Numbered from the stretch's first letter, positions 38,089 through 47,580 are shown. The stretch is 64,000 bases of DNA from Novosphingobium indicum (GCF_014645195.1 NZ_BMLK01000017.1:42630-106629), one strand, 5' to 3'. Numbers and translations: made by a program. The notes: generated from the sequence alone by a model not told the origin.

Positions 38089-39281
38089 GCCGCCGCCTCT
38101 GCCAGCGTGCGTGTCGCGACATGCACGCGGACGCGTTTCTCCACTTCCAGATAGAGATGGCGCAGCAGCACTTCGTGGTCCTGAAAGTGGATATGATCGA
38201 TCACCGCCATGCCCTGCTGGCTGGCCTCCACCGCCTCGCGATCCTCCGAAAGCACGTCGCGAATGGTGACGGCGGCGAATTCGCGGGTAAAGGCTGCCGC
38301 GGCATCCTCGGGCGGCGCGGTCCAGTACATCCGCACCTGCCCGCGCGTGCGGTCCGGGCCGAGCGGGTACATCGTGTGCGTGTAGTTCTGGTAGGGCGGC
38401 AGCCCCACCATGTGGAAGCAGGGGAACAGTTTGAAGTCGGTCTTCGGGAAATCCAGCCCTTCCCGGCGGGCCAGCTCGCCGACCCTGGCATAGCCCAGCT
38501 TCAGGCTCCCAGCGACGGGCGGCGGATCGGGGTTCTTCCAGAGCTTCTGGCCGCGATGCGGACCGAGAAAGCCGTAATGCGTGGGATAGCCAAAGGGGTT
38601 TTCCGGCCCAAGCGCCTGCTCCCCGGTGCGCGGGTGGATGAAGCGGAGGTGATAGTTCTCCTGGAAGTTGTCGAAGTTGGTCTTCCAGTTGGCACCGATC
38701 TCGTAGGTCCATTCGGTGAAGCAAGTCGCCCGGGCCACCGGCAGGCGCTCCATGGCCGCGGCAATCGGCCCGAAGAATTCGCGCGCGGTCTGTTCGGGCT
38801 CGTGCGCGAAATTCACGAAGATCATTCCGGCGACGACCTCGGTCGCCACGGGCTTGAGCGCGCAGCCCTCGCGAGGCACCTCGAAGCGCTCGAAGTCCGG
38901 CGCCGAAAGCAGCGCCCCGTCGCTGCCATAAGTCCACATGTGATAGCGGCAACTCAGCTTGCTGCGCCGCCCGCTCATCTCGTCGACCAGCCGCGAGCCG
39001 CGATGGCGGCAGGCATTGTGGAAGGCCCGCACCTGCCCGTCACGCCCGCGCATGATCAGCAGCGAGGCGCGCGCGAACTCGATCTCGCGCCGCACGAAGC
39101 TGCCCGGCTCGGGCACCTCGCAGACATGGCCGATGTGAATCCAGCTGCGCAGGAACACCGCCTCGCGCTCCCGTTCCCACCAGTCCGGATCGTGATAGGG
39201 CGCGGCGGAGAGCGGCCCCCGGCCGAACCGGTCTGCCGCCTCTTCCACGCTCAGCATGTCCAGAATGTCGTCGTCTTGCAT
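38085..39281 (-). CDS. Rieske non-haem iron oxygenase, alpha subunit
   Basis: A 398-aa aromatic-ring-hydroxylating-type oxygenase. The Rieske [2Fe-2S] ligands are C91/H93 (CRH) and C111/H114 (CRYH). The catalytic iron region is DNFQENYHLRFIH with H211 and H216 and bridging acids D204/E208. The C-terminal domain matches the SRPBCC/ring-hydroxylating alpha type. The ATG at 39281 has ggggagag upstream. No ferredoxin or reductase gene is adjacent, so electron partners must be encoded elsewhere. The substrate is unknown. Confidence 0.88.
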   Translation of the reverse strand: MQDDDILDMLSVEEAADRFGRGPLSAAPYHDPDWWEREREAVFLRSWIHIGHVCEVPEPGSFVRREIEFARASLLIMRGRDGQVRAFHNACRHRGSRLVDEMSGRRSKLSCRYHMWTYGSDGALLSAPDFERFEVPREGCALKPVATEVVAGMIFVNFAHEPEQTAREFFGPIAAAMERLPVARATCFTEWTYEIGANWKTNFDNFQENYHLRFIHPRTGEQALGPENPFGYPTHYGFLGPHRGQKLWKNPDPPPVAGSLKLGYARVGELARREGLDFPKTDFKLFPCFHMVGLPPYQNYTHTMYPLGPDRTRGQVRMYWTAPPEDAAAAFTREFAAVTIRDVLSEDREAVEASQQGMAVIDHIHFQDHEVLLRHLYLEVEKRVRVHVATRTLAEAAA

Positions 39282-39423
39282 CGCTCTCCCCACCGGCTTC
39301 AGCCGAGCCTCTGACGCGATGCTATCGGAGTTCGCTTCTACAGCCAAGCGCTTGCTTGGTTTGGCAGTCGGGATGCAGTTCCCTGCTGGAATTCCCGAAC
39401 GGGCCCTGCTAATCCATCGCCTC

Positions 39424-39621
39424 ATGATGAACCCGCCCGAAACCGTCTACACTGATTCCCACCGCGTCTACTGCGACGGCGCCACCGACATTCGCGCCGG
39501 CGCCGCCCTCGGCCATCCGCGCGTCTGGATGGAAATCGACGAGAAGGGCTATGTCGAATGCGGGTATTGCGACCGCCGCTTCGTGCTCAAGGGCGGCCCG
39601 GCCGACCAACAGGCGGCCTGA
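39424..39621 (+). CDS. Zinc-finger domain protein (NDUFS6-like)
   Basis: A 65-aa protein with the short zinc-ribbon pattern VYCDG, GHPRVWMEID and ECGYCDRRF: one Cys, one His and a CxxC that together can bind zinc. It matches the small bacterial homologues of the complex I subunit NDUFS6, common in alphaproteobacteria. The start at 39424 (or the ATG at 39427) excludes upstream frame that overlaps the Rieske gene. Confidence 0.82.
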   Translation: MMNPPETVYTDSHRVYCDGATDIRAGAALGHPRVWMEIDEKGYVECGYCDRRFVLKGGPADQQAA

Positions 39622-39648
39622 TCTTTCCAACACGGTTGTAAGCCGCGC

Positions 39649-39745
39649 TTCCTCATCCCCGCGCATGCGGGGATCCAGCCCGCGCGTTCTCGCACCGTCC
39701 ACACCTTGGGAACGGGATTGCCGCCTTCGCGGGAATGACGAGGAC
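39649..39745. repeat. Intergenic repeat of the ccgcg/cgcggg type
   Basis: The stretch between the zinc-finger gene and tldD has an imperfect inverted pair: tcctcatccccgcg near 39650 and cgcgggaatgacgagga at 39728-39744, plus an inner hairpin ccccgcgcatgcgggg. It looks like a dispersed repeat; no second copy is in the window. Confidence 0.5.
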
Positions 39746-39821
39746 TGAACCAATGGTCTCCCGCGCCATTCTCACGGCATCGTCATTTCAATCCGCGCCG
39801 GTGTCTCCTATATCAGGAGGC

Positions 39822-41240
39822 ATGACAGCCACCGATCCACGTTCGCTCCTCTATCGCCAGCTCACACCCGAAGACGCGCAGGCGCTTGCCGCCGAGACGC
39901 TCAAGGCCTGTGACGATGGCGAACTCTACATGCAGTTCCTGGCGAGCGAGGCCTTCGGGTTCGACGACGGCCGGCTGAAAACCGCCGACTACTCGCGCGA
40001 TGCCGGCTTCGGCCTGCGCGGCGTTTCCGGCGAGATGACGGGCTTTGCTCACGCCAACGAGATTTCCGCCGCCGCCATCCGCCGCGCCGGCGAGACGCTG
40101 CAACTGCTTGATCCGGCGAAGGGCCGGCATGCCGCACCGCCGATGAAGAGCAACCGCCATCTCTACACCGATGCCTCGCCGCTCGATCTCGTCGAGTTCG
40201 GCGAGAAGGTGAAGCTGCTCGAAACCATCGACGCCGCTGCCCGCGCCCGCGACCCGCGCGTGGCGCAGGTGAGCGCCACGCTCTCCGGATCATGGTCGGT
40301 GGTCGAGATCGTTCGCGCCGACGGCTTCGTCGCCACCGACGTGCGCCCACTCGTGCGCCTCAGCGTCTCGATCGTCGCCGAGAGCAACGGACGGCGCGAG
40401 ACCGGCTCGTACGGTATCGGCGGCCGCTGGCTCTACGACGACCTGTTCCAGCCGCAGACCTGGAACGAGGCGATCGATACCGCGCTGGCACAGGCGCTGG
40501 TCAATCTCGAAAGCGTCGATGCCCCGGCGGGCGAAATGCCCGTGCTGCTCGCGCCAGGCTGGCCCGGCGTGATCCTGCACGAAGCCATCGGCCATGGCCT
40601 GGAAGGCGATTTCAACCGCAAGGGCACGTCCGCATTCTCCGGCCGCATCGGCGAGCGCGTCGGTGCACCCGGCGTGACCGTGGTGGACGACGGCGCCATC
40701 GAGAATCGCCGCGGCTCGCTCTCCATCGACGATGAAGGCACGCCAACGCAGGAAACCGTGCTGATCGAGGACGGCATCCTCAAGGGCTACATGCAGGACC
40801 GGCTCAACGCCCGCCTCATGGGGGTGGAGCCCACCGGCAATGGTCGCCGTGAGAGCTACGCCCACGCCCCGATGCCGCGCATGACCAACACCTTCATGAA
40901 GGCCGGCAACGACGATCCCGAAGAACTGCTCAGCCGCATCAAGAACGGCATCTTCGCCAAGAACTTCGGCGGCGGCCAGGTCGACATCGTCTCGGGCAAG
41001 TTCGTGTTCTCCTGCACCGAGGCCTACAAGGTCGAAAACGGCAAGCTCGGCGCTCCGATCAAGGGCGCGACGCTGATCGGTGACGGCCCCTCGGTGCTGA
41101 CCAAGGTCAAGGGGATCGGCAACGATCTGGAGCTGGACCGCGGCGTCGGCGTGTGCGGCAAGGGCGGTCAGAGCGTACCCGCAGGCGTAGGCCAGCCGAC
41201 CCTGCTGGTCGAAGGGCTGACGGTGGGCGGCACCGCCTGA
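39822..41240 (+). CDS. tldD: Metalloprotease TldD
   Basis: A 472-aa zinc protease subunit of the TldD/TldE complex, which processes modified peptides and some antitoxins. The metal site HEAIGH is at 253-258 (HExxxH), followed by GLEGDFNRKGTSAFSG. Other family blocks are LIEDGILKGYMQDRLNARLMG and GGGQVDIVSGKFVFSCTEAY. The ATG has caggagg upstream. TldE (PmbA) is not in this window. Confidence 0.95.
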   Translation: MTATDPRSLLYRQLTPEDAQALAAETLKACDDGELYMQFLASEAFGFDDGRLKTADYSRDAGFGLRGVSGEMTGFAHANEISAAAIRRAGETLQLLDPAKGRHAAPPMKSNRHLYTDASPLDLVEFGEKVKLLETIDAAARARDPRVAQVSATLSGSWSVVEIVRADGFVATDVRPLVRLSVSIVAESNGRRETGSYGIGGRWLYDDLFQPQTWNEAIDTALAQALVNLESVDAPAGEMPVLLAPGWPGVILHEAIGHGLEGDFNRKGTSAFSGRIGERVGAPGVTVVDDGAIENRRGSLSIDDEGTPTQETVLIEDGILKGYMQDRLNARLMGVEPTGNGRRESYAHAPMPRMTNTFMKAGNDDPEELLSRIKNGIFAKNFGGGQVDIVSGKFVFSCTEAYKVENGKLGAPIKGATLIGDGPSVLTKVKGIGNDLELDRGVGVCGKGGQSVPAGVGQPTLLVEGLTVGGTA

Positions 41241-41314
41241 CCCTGGTCAGCTTCAGTTCAGAACCAGGGCGTTAACCCCTCAACAGGATGGGATTCGTCT
41301 GGAGAAGACTGGCC

Positions 41315-41731
41315 ATGAAAAAGTCCGTATCAGCCATTGCCGCCTCGATGGTGGCCAGTGCAGCCCTGCTTGCAGCTCCTGCCGTGCAGGCCAAACCGAA
41401 GCTTACCGGTGAGGAACAGCTCGCCAAGATGCTGGAAGGCCGCGAAGCCGGAGAGCCGGTGAACTGCATCCCGCTGTCGCAGGCGACCAACACCACGGTA
41501 ATCCCCAAGACGGCCATCGTCTATCGCGTCGGCTCGACGCTCTACGTGAACCGCCCAACCAACGCTGAACTGCTCGATGACGACGATATCCTCGTCACCC
41601 GCCTGTTCGGCTCGCAGCTGTGCAGTGTCGATACCGTGCAGCTCCACGATCGTTTCGGCGGCAACATGTGGCGCGGTTTCGTCGGCCTGCGCGAGTTCGT
41701 GCCTTACAAGAAGGTCAAATCGGACAAGTAA
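41315..41731 (+). CDS. Exported protein of unknown function
   Basis: A 138-aa protein with a signal peptide (KKSVSAIAASMVASAALLAAPAVQA) cleaved near KPKLTGEE. The mature part is ~115 residues with two Cys that could pair (VNCIPL and QLCSVD) and a short motif IVYRVGSTLYVNRP. Proteins of this kind are common and unnamed in sphingomonads; no function is known to me. I use ATG 41315; ATG 41288 would place nine charged residues before the signal. Confidence 0.68.
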   Translation: MKKSVSAIAASMVASAALLAAPAVQAKPKLTGEEQLAKMLEGREAGEPVNCIPLSQATNTTVIPKTAIVYRVGSTLYVNRPTNAELLDDDDILVTRLFGSQLCSVDTVQLHDRFGGNMWRGFVGLREFVPYKKVKSDK

Positions 41732-41756
41732 TACACTTCAGTCCGTGTCCCCGAAG

Positions 41757-41790
41757 GAAAGCGGCCGCGAGCATGCTCCCGGTCGCTTTC
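41757..41790 (+). terminator. Possible terminator hairpin
   Basis: Arms gaaagcg (41757-41763) and cgctttc (41784-41790), extended by ccg/cgg, follow the exported-protein gene. The T-run is weak. Confidence 0.4.
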
Positions 41791-41856
41791 TGTATGCCTG
41801 TGCGGATCAACTCTCGCCAAAATTGCATTTGTCCCCCTGAAGGCTAGAGTGCCGCC

Positions 41857-42438
41857 ATGGTAGCCAATCGGGGATACAACTCGACCAGCGCGAAAACGCG
41901 CCAGCGTCTGATAGAAGCCGCGTCCGAAATTCTCGATGAGGAAGGCTATCCCGCTTTCACCGCGCGCCGCATTGCCAGCCGGGCAGAGCTCAAGCCCCAA
42001 CTGGTGCACTACTACTTCCGCTCGATGGAAGAGCTGGTCGTTACCGTGTTCAAGCGATCATCCGCGAGCTACTTCCAGCTCCACGACGAAGCCCTCTCCA
42101 GCCCCCGTCCGCTGCACGCGCTGTGGCGATTGAACTGCCACATTCCCGAAGCGCGGCGGATGCTGGAGTACGTGGCACTGGGCAAGATCTACCCTGCCCT
42201 GCGCGAAGAGATGCGCGCCAGCGGCGAAAGCTTCCGCGCGCTGCAGATCGAGGCCATCGAGAATATCTGCAGGCAGCGCGGCATAGACAATCCGCCGATG
42301 CCGGCGGCAGCGCTTGCAGCGATGATGTCCGCCGTGGCGCGCAGCATCGTCATCGAAAGCAATGTCGCGATGACGATGGCGCACGAAGAGCTCAACACTT
42401 TCGTCGAGAAAACGCTCGATCAATACGATCCAAGCTAA
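41857..42438 (+). CDS. TetR-family transcriptional regulator
   Basis: A 193-aa repressor-type protein. The N-terminal helix-turn-helix is RQRLIEAASEILDEEGYPAFTARRIASRAEL then KPQLVHYYFRSMEEL, a clear TetR DNA-binding domain (~13-60). The C-terminal helical domain binds an unknown ligand. It lies 190 bp upstream of, and on the same strand as, a TonB-dependent receptor whose promoter carries a palindrome, so it probably controls that gene and perhaps itself. Confidence 0.9.
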   Translation: MVANRGYNSTSAKTRQRLIEAASEILDEEGYPAFTARRIASRAELKPQLVHYYFRSMEELVVTVFKRSSASYFQLHDEALSSPRPLHALWRLNCHIPEARRMLEYVALGKIYPALREEMRASGESFRALQIEAIENICRQRGIDNPPMPAAALAAMMSAVARSIVIESNVAMTMAHEELNTFVEKTLDQYDPS

Positions 42439-42483
42439 GTTCTATTGCCGGTGTGGAATGTCCGGCGCGCGCTGACGGGCGAG

Positions 42484-42518
42484 CTGTCACTTGACAGGTG
42501 TACAGTCGCGCATAATAC
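42484..42518 (+). promoter_or_regulatory. Sigma-70-like promoter with overlapping palindrome
   Basis: A perfect -35 box TTGACA (42491-42496) is followed 16 bp later by TAATAC (42513-42518). The palindrome ctgtca-ct-tgacag (42484-42497) overlaps the -35 box, which is where a repressor such as the adjacent TetR would act. The gene served is the TonB receptor at 42629. Confidence 0.5.
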
Positions 42519-42628
42519 GCGGGTGGAAAGTTATCGGCCACCAAGCGCGCAATAATGCGCAGGACCCAAGAATATAAAAGTCAGCACAAAACGTAAAAGT
42601 GAGGGCTGATTGAAGGGAGAGAGAGAAA

Positions 42629-44893
42629 ATGGCCTACCGCAACAGGGGCGTGCGTTTGCGCGCATTGCTGGGAACCGCCACAACCGGAGTATTGGCACTG
42701 GCCAGCCCGGCGATGGCGCAATCGGCTCGGAATTCCACTGACGATGCGCCAAAGCAGACTGCCGGTCTCAATGAAATCATCGTTACCGCCCAGCACCGTA
42801 CGGAAAACCTGCAGGAAGTTCCGATCGCCGTCGCCGCGGTCACGGCCGACACGCTGAGCAAGGCCGGCATCAACGAGACCAACGCGCTCAGCCAGGTCAT
42901 CCCGGCCGTCAACTTCCAGCGTTCGGGCGCCAGCGGTCTGTTCTTCGTGCGCGGCGTGGGTACCACCAACGCCTCGGTCGGCGACGAGGGCTCGAACGCC
43001 TTCTACGTCGACGGCGTCTATATCCCCGACCTTGCCGGCACGGTGACCCAGTTCAACAACATCGAGCGGATCGAAGTGCTCAAGGGCCCGCAAGGCACCC
43101 TGTTCGGCCGCAACGCTTTCGGCGGCCTGATCCACATCATCACCAAGGAACCCGGCGACTATCTCGAAGCGCAGGGCGAAGCGGGCTACGCCAATTACGA
43201 GACCGTGCATGGCAAGCTCTATGTCGGCGGCCCGATCACCGACAACCTGAGCATGGATATTGCCTTGACCGGCTACAACCAGTCGAAAGGCTGGGGCCGC
43301 AACCTCACGCTGGACCGCGACATCAAGAAGATGAAATACTGGGGTGCACGCTCCAAGCTGGTCTGGCGCCCGACCGACACAGTCAAGATAACGCTGGCGG
43401 CCGACTACTACGACATGGACGACAACACCGCGATCGGCTGGTCCATCGACGAGGACTTCCCCGGCCGCGGCTTCACCGGCCCGGTCTATTCGGTCGGCTC
43501 GCTGGACACGGCGGCCAACGACTATTCGCTCACGCAGCTTGAGAACTGGGGCGTCAGCGGCACGATCGAAGCGGATCTCGGCCCGGTTTCGCTGACCAGC
43601 ATCAGTTCGGTTCGCGACAGCACCAACGACAGCGACTTCGACGTCGATGCCGGCCCGCTGCCCTGGCTGCGCATCGCCTTCACTTCGGGATCGCGCGCCT
43701 ACCAGCAGGAATTGCGGCTGGCATCGAACTCGACCGATCCCCTCTCCTGGCAGGTCGGCGCGTTCTACCTGCGCTCGGAAGTCTACAATCAGTCGACCTT
43801 CTCTGGCCTCGGCCTGAGCCCGCTTTCGGCGCTCTACATCGATGCCTCGCTGGACACCGATTCCTATGCGGGCTTCGGTGAAGTCAGCTACAAGGTCACG
43901 CCGACCACCACGCTGACCGGCGGCCTGCGCTACACCAAGGACATTCGCAAGCTGGGCGGCGGCCAATCGCCGATCGTGGGCACGACGATGCTTCCGCAAA
44001 TCCCCACGACGGGCAAGATTTCCTACGGCAAGTTCACCTGGCGCGCCGCCATCCGGCAGGAAATCACCGATACCGTGAGCGCCTACGCCTCGTACAACCG
44101 CGGCTTCAAGGCGGGCACCTATTCGCTGCAGAGCCCTGCCAATGCCCCGGTCGAGCCGCAGTACATCAATGCCTATGAAATTGGCGTGAAGTCGGAACTG
44201 CTCGATCGCCGCCTGCGCCTCAACGCCTCGGCTTTCCACTACGACATCTCGAACTACCAGATCCGCTCGGCCGCGCTGAGCAATCTGGGGTCGGCGGTAC
44301 TGCTCAATGCGGCATCGGTGAAGGTCGACGGTATCGACGTCGAATTCGAGGCTGCGCCGGTCGAAAACCTGCGCATCTTCGGCGGCTTCACCTGGCTCGA
44401 TTCGCGCTTCGACAATTTCGGTGCGCCGGGCTCGGAGTATCAGGCGCCCTTCATCTATCCGCTTCCGGCGGTCTGCGATGCGCCGGGGACGGCCGATCCG
44501 GGCAGCACTACCGGCACGCCGACCGGCGGGTTCCTGACCTGCCTCGGCGATGCCTCGGGCTTCCAGACACCCGGTTCACCCGACTTCACCGCGAGCATGG
44601 GCATGAGCCTGACGGTTCCGGTACGCGAGACGGGCGAACTGCGCTTCAACCTGCTGGGCAGCTACAACTCCGGCTTCCCGTTCGAATCCGACGGGACGCT
44701 GCGCCAGAAGAAGTACGCCCTGCTCAACGGCTCGATCGCCTACTGGCTCAACGAGCACTGGGGCGTAGAAGTCTGGGGCAAGAACCTGACCAACACCAAG
44801 TACTTCCAGCAGAAAATCTCGACCGGCCTCGGCGCCACGACCGCACGCGCGGCGCCGGCGACCTACGGCGTCACCGTGAAGTTCGACTACTAA
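42629..44893 (+). CDS. TonB-dependent receptor (sphingomonad catabolic type)
   Basis: A 754-aa outer-membrane receptor. A long signal peptide ends near SPAMAQS. LNEIIVTAQHRTENLQEVPI is the TonB-box/plug start, EVLKGPQGTLFGRNAFGG is the plug signature, and the C-terminus TYGVTVKFDY ends in an aromatic residue as barrel proteins do. This subfamily takes up varied organic substrates rather than only siderophores; the ligand is unknown. It follows a TetR gene and ends at a shared terminator. Confidence 0.92.
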   Translation: MAYRNRGVRLRALLGTATTGVLALASPAMAQSARNSTDDAPKQTAGLNEIIVTAQHRTENLQEVPIAVAAVTADTLSKAGINETNALSQVIPAVNFQRSGASGLFFVRGVGTTNASVGDEGSNAFYVDGVYIPDLAGTVTQFNNIERIEVLKGPQGTLFGRNAFGGLIHIITKEPGDYLEAQGEAGYANYETVHGKLYVGGPITDNLSMDIALTGYNQSKGWGRNLTLDRDIKKMKYWGARSKLVWRPTDTVKITLAADYYDMDDNTAIGWSIDEDFPGRGFTGPVYSVGSLDTAANDYSLTQLENWGVSGTIEADLGPVSLTSISSVRDSTNDSDFDVDAGPLPWLRIAFTSGSRAYQQELRLASNSTDPLSWQVGAFYLRSEVYNQSTFSGLGLSPLSALYIDASLDTDSYAGFGEVSYKVTPTTTLTGGLRYTKDIRKLGGGQSPIVGTTMLPQIPTTGKISYGKFTWRAAIRQEITDTVSAYASYNRGFKAGTYSLQSPANAPVEPQYINAYEIGVKSELLDRRLRLNASAFHYDISNYQIRSAALSNLGSAVLLNAASVKVDGIDVEFEAAPVENLRIFGGFTWLDSRFDNFGAPGSEYQAPFIYPLPAVCDAPGTADPGSTTGTPTGGFLTCLGDASGFQTPGSPDFTASMGMSLTVPVRETGELRFNLLGSYNSGFPFESDGTLRQKKYALLNGSIAYWLNEHWGVEVWGKNLTNTKYFQQKISTGLGATTARAAPATYGVTVKFDY

Positions 44894-44915
44894 GCCACCC
44901 TGGCTTACAAACTCG

Positions 44916-44952
44916 TGCGCCCGGGCCTCACGGTCCGGGCGCATCTCTTTTT
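44916..44952. terminator. Rho-independent terminator between convergent genes
   Basis: Arms tgcgcccgg (44916-44924) and ccgggcgca (44935-44943) form a 9-bp stem, followed by ctctttttc. It separates the TonB receptor and the CHRD gene. Confidence 0.85.
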
Positions 44953-44966
44953 CGGAAGTGGAAGAC

Positions 44967-45413
44967 TTACAGACCCAGCTGGCCGCGGATCGCGCCTTGC
45001 GGATAGGCCTTGGTGTGGACGTTGACATAGTAGCCGGTGAAATTGGTCTTCATCGCATCCTGCAGCCACTCGGGCGCACCGACGCAGCCTTTGAAACCGC
45101 CTTCGGCCGCCTCTGTCAGCTCGATCACCGGCGGGCCGTTTTCGCCCGCCGCGCCGCTGTGAATATGCGCGGCGGTCACCGGACCGATGCCCTGGATATC
45201 ATGCAGGTTGTAGCAGACCTGATCGAGGTTCTTCGCAACGCTCACTTCGGCCTTGGCGCTGCCATCCGGATCGCCCGGACCGACTTCCTGCGCGCCGGTC
45301 AGATTGGCGGTATAAGTCATGGTGGTCGCCTGAACGGCGGTTTCTTCCACCGTCGCACAGCCGGCCAGCACAGTAGCGCCGGCCAGCGCGGCAAGGATAA
45401 GGGGGCGGTTCAT
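44967..45413 (-). CDS. CHRD-domain lipoprotein
   Basis: A 148-aa lipoprotein. The signal peptide ends in ATVLAGCATVEE with the lipobox Cys. The rest is a single CHRD domain: MTYTANLTGAQEVGPGDPDGSAKAEV, GPVTAAHIHSGAAGENGPPVIEL and YYVNVHTKAYPQGAIRGQL, the last two carrying conserved His. CHRD domains occur in chordin and in many bacterial exported proteins; the bacterial role is unknown. Confidence 0.88.
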   Translation of the reverse strand: MNRPLILAALAGATVLAGCATVEETAVQATTMTYTANLTGAQEVGPGDPDGSAKAEVSVAKNLDQVCYNLHDIQGIGPVTAAHIHSGAAGENGPPVIELTEAAEGGFKGCVGAPEWLQDAMKTNFTGYYVNVHTKAYPQGAIRGQLGL

Positions 45414-45638
45414 GGTTCTCTCCGAAGTTTGCTTTGGCTAAAGCGAAGCAACGTGTCGGAGGGCAGCCCGGTTCCTTTAGCTTCGGGCTATGCGTTGAGA
45501 GCGTTTGCTTCAGCCCCAAAAGTGCCGGCAGTCGTCCTCACCTGATGAGGGCGTTTATCCACGCCCATCGCGAGGATCTCGGTATCGAGCCGATCTGCCA
45601 TGAACCGGCCTCGGCCGCATTCGCAGCGAAAGAAAGGT

Positions 45639-46952
45639 CTACTTCGGCACGATCCTTCGCCGCGAACGGAACAGCGGCGCCACCGCCCGAGGAGCTGAAG
45701 AGAAATAGAAGTGCACATAGCTCGCCGTCAGCGAACCGATGCGAAATACCGGTTCGCCCTGGCGTCCGTCGACTGTGGTGGCCCTGACCAGGGCGCGCTC
45801 TTCGGTCTGCATCTGCGAGTAATGAAAGGTGTGCCCGCGAAGGCATCCACCCGGCAACTCGACCTGCTGTAGCCCCAACGCGGCGAGGCGAGGCTGCATC
45901 GCTGCCTTGCCTGGGATCAGCCCGGCCATTTGCGCAGACGATCCGTCTTTCGCCTCAAGCACTTCCATGCAGTAGAGCATGCCTCCGCATTCGGCGAGGA
46001 TCGGCTTGCCGGCCGCATGATGATCGCGCACGGCTTCCATCATCGCACGGTTTGCGGACAGGGCTTCCAGATGGAGTTCGGGATAGCCGCCGGGCAGCCA
46101 GAGCGCATCGCATTCGGGCAGGCCCTGATCTTCAAGCGGGGAGAAGAAGGAAAGGCGCGCACCCATCGCCTCCAGACTGGCGAGATTGGCCGGATAGATG
46201 AACCCGAACGCCGCATCGCGGGCTATGGCTACGCGCACGCCTTCGAGCAGGCGTTCGGTCGCTGCTCCGGCAGAGGGAGGCTCAAAACTGACAGCTGGAG
46301 GAAGCCATGCCGCACTCGCGGGCAAATTGGTCACGGCCTGCTCCAGCCGAGCATCGAGATCGGCGATCTCGGCTGCCTGCACAAGGCCCAGATGGCGTTC
46401 CGGAAAGGCCGCGGCAGGATCGCGCGGCAAGGCGCCCAGCCAGGTTATGGAGGGCGGCAGGCTCTCTTCGAGCATCTGCGCATGGCGCGCGCTGCCCACA
46501 CGGTTGGCGAGAACGGCGGCAAGGTTCACATCCTCGCGATAGCCGGCCAGCCCGTGGGCCAGCGCTCCGAACGTCTGCGCCATCGCCGATCCGTCGATCA
46601 CTGCCAGCACCGGCAGGCCAAAGCGGGCGGCAAGATCGGCCGAGGAAGGATCGCCGTCGTATAGGCCCATGACGCCCTCGACGAGGATGACATCGGCCTC
46701 CCGTGCCGCTTCGTGCAGCAGGCGGCGGCATTCGTCCTCGCCCACCATGAACAGGTCGAGCTGGTACACCGGGGCGCCGCTCGCCTGTTCGAGAATCATC
46801 GGGTCGAGGAAATCCGGCCCGCACTTGAACACGCGCACACGCCGCCCGGCCTTGCGATGCAGCCGCGCGAGCGCGGCCGTCACCAGCGTCTTGCCCTGCC
46901 CCGAAGCCGGAGCGGAGACCAGCAAGGCCGGGCAGCGCGCCACCAGAGTCAC
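45639..46952 (-). CDS. cobB: Cobyrinic acid a,c-diamide synthase
   Basis: A 437-aa glutamine-dependent amidotransferase of the CobB/CbiA family, amidating the a and c side chains of cobyrinate. The P-loop is SAPASGQGKT near the N-terminus with FKCGPDFLDPMILEQASG. The C-terminal class I glutaminase domain has the nucleophile Cys in ILAECGGMLYCMEVL and GGYPELHLE; HTFHYSQM lies near the end. GTG 46952 is chosen because the upstream frame overlaps cobO. It is the last gene of the minus-strand B12 unit. Confidence 0.93.
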   Translation of the reverse strand: MTLVARCPALLVSAPASGQGKTLVTAALARLHRKAGRRVRVFKCGPDFLDPMILEQASGAPVYQLDLFMVGEDECRRLLHEAAREADVILVEGVMGLYDGDPSSADLAARFGLPVLAVIDGSAMAQTFGALAHGLAGYREDVNLAAVLANRVGSARHAQMLEESLPPSITWLGALPRDPAAAFPERHLGLVQAAEIADLDARLEQAVTNLPASAAWLPPAVSFEPPSAGAATERLLEGVRVAIARDAAFGFIYPANLASLEAMGARLSFFSPLEDQGLPECDALWLPGGYPELHLEALSANRAMMEAVRDHHAAGKPILAECGGMLYCMEVLEAKDGSSAQMAGLIPGKAAMQPRLAALGLQQVELPGGCLRGHTFHYSQMQTEERALVRATTVDGRQGEPVFRIGSLTASYVHFYFSSAPRAVAPLFRSRRRIVPK

Positions 46953-46962
46953 AGCTTGATCG

Positions 46963-47580
46963 TCACAGGTCGATGCCCACCTGCGCCCGCACGCCCGCGC
47001 GAAAGGCGTGCTTTTCATCGCGGATCGCACTCACCGTATCGGCCAGTTCGACCAAATCGGCATGGGCAGCGCGCCCGGTGATGACCACGTGCTGCATCTC
47101 CGGCCGATTGCGGATCGGCGGCAGCACCTCTTCCAGCGAGAGGTAGCGGTAGTTGATGAGATAGGTCAGCTCATCGAGCACCACCAGCGACACGGTGGGA
47201 TCGGCCAGTGCCTGCATCGCCTTTTCCCACCCGGCGCGAGCCATGGCGATATCGCGGCGCAGATCCTGCGTTTCCCAGGTGAAGCCCTCGCCGCAGTTCT
47301 CCCAGGTCACGCCGGGCTGGCGGGAGAGGAAGGCGCGTTCGCCCACGTCTTCCTTGCCCTTGATGAACTGGAACACCGCCGCCGTCCGCCCATAACCGAG
47401 CGTGCGGGCGACCATGCCGAAAGCGCTGGAGGACTTGCCCTTGCCGTTGCCGGTCAGCACCAGCACCAGCCCCTTGTCCTCTTTGGCGGCAGCGATCTTC
47501 GCATCGACCACTGCCTTGTGCTTGAGGGTGCGTTCCTTGTGACGGCGTTCTTCCTCGGTGAGGTCGTCCGTGCCGCTCAC
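46963..47580 (-). CDS. cobO: Cob(I)yrinic acid a,c-diamide adenosyltransferase
   Basis: A 205-aa CobA/CobO/BtuR-type enzyme adding the 5'-deoxyadenosyl group to Co(I) corrinoids. The P-loop is GNGKGKSS at 44-51 after VLVLTGNGKGK; VVLDELTYLINYRYL and VVITGRAAHADLVELAD are the other blocks. It starts at GTG, overlapping the membrane-protein stop (GTGA). The longer frame upstream is read-through of the membrane gene. Confidence 0.95.
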   Translation of the reverse strand: MSGTDDLTEEERRHKERTLKHKAVVDAKIAAAKEDKGLVLVLTGNGKGKSSSAFGMVARTLGYGRTAAVFQFIKGKEDVGERAFLSRQPGVTWENCGEGFTWETQDLRRDIAMARAGWEKAMQALADPTVSLVVLDELTYLINYRYLSLEEVLPPIRNRPEMQHVVITGRAAHADLVELADTVSAIRDEKHAFRAGVRAQVGIDL

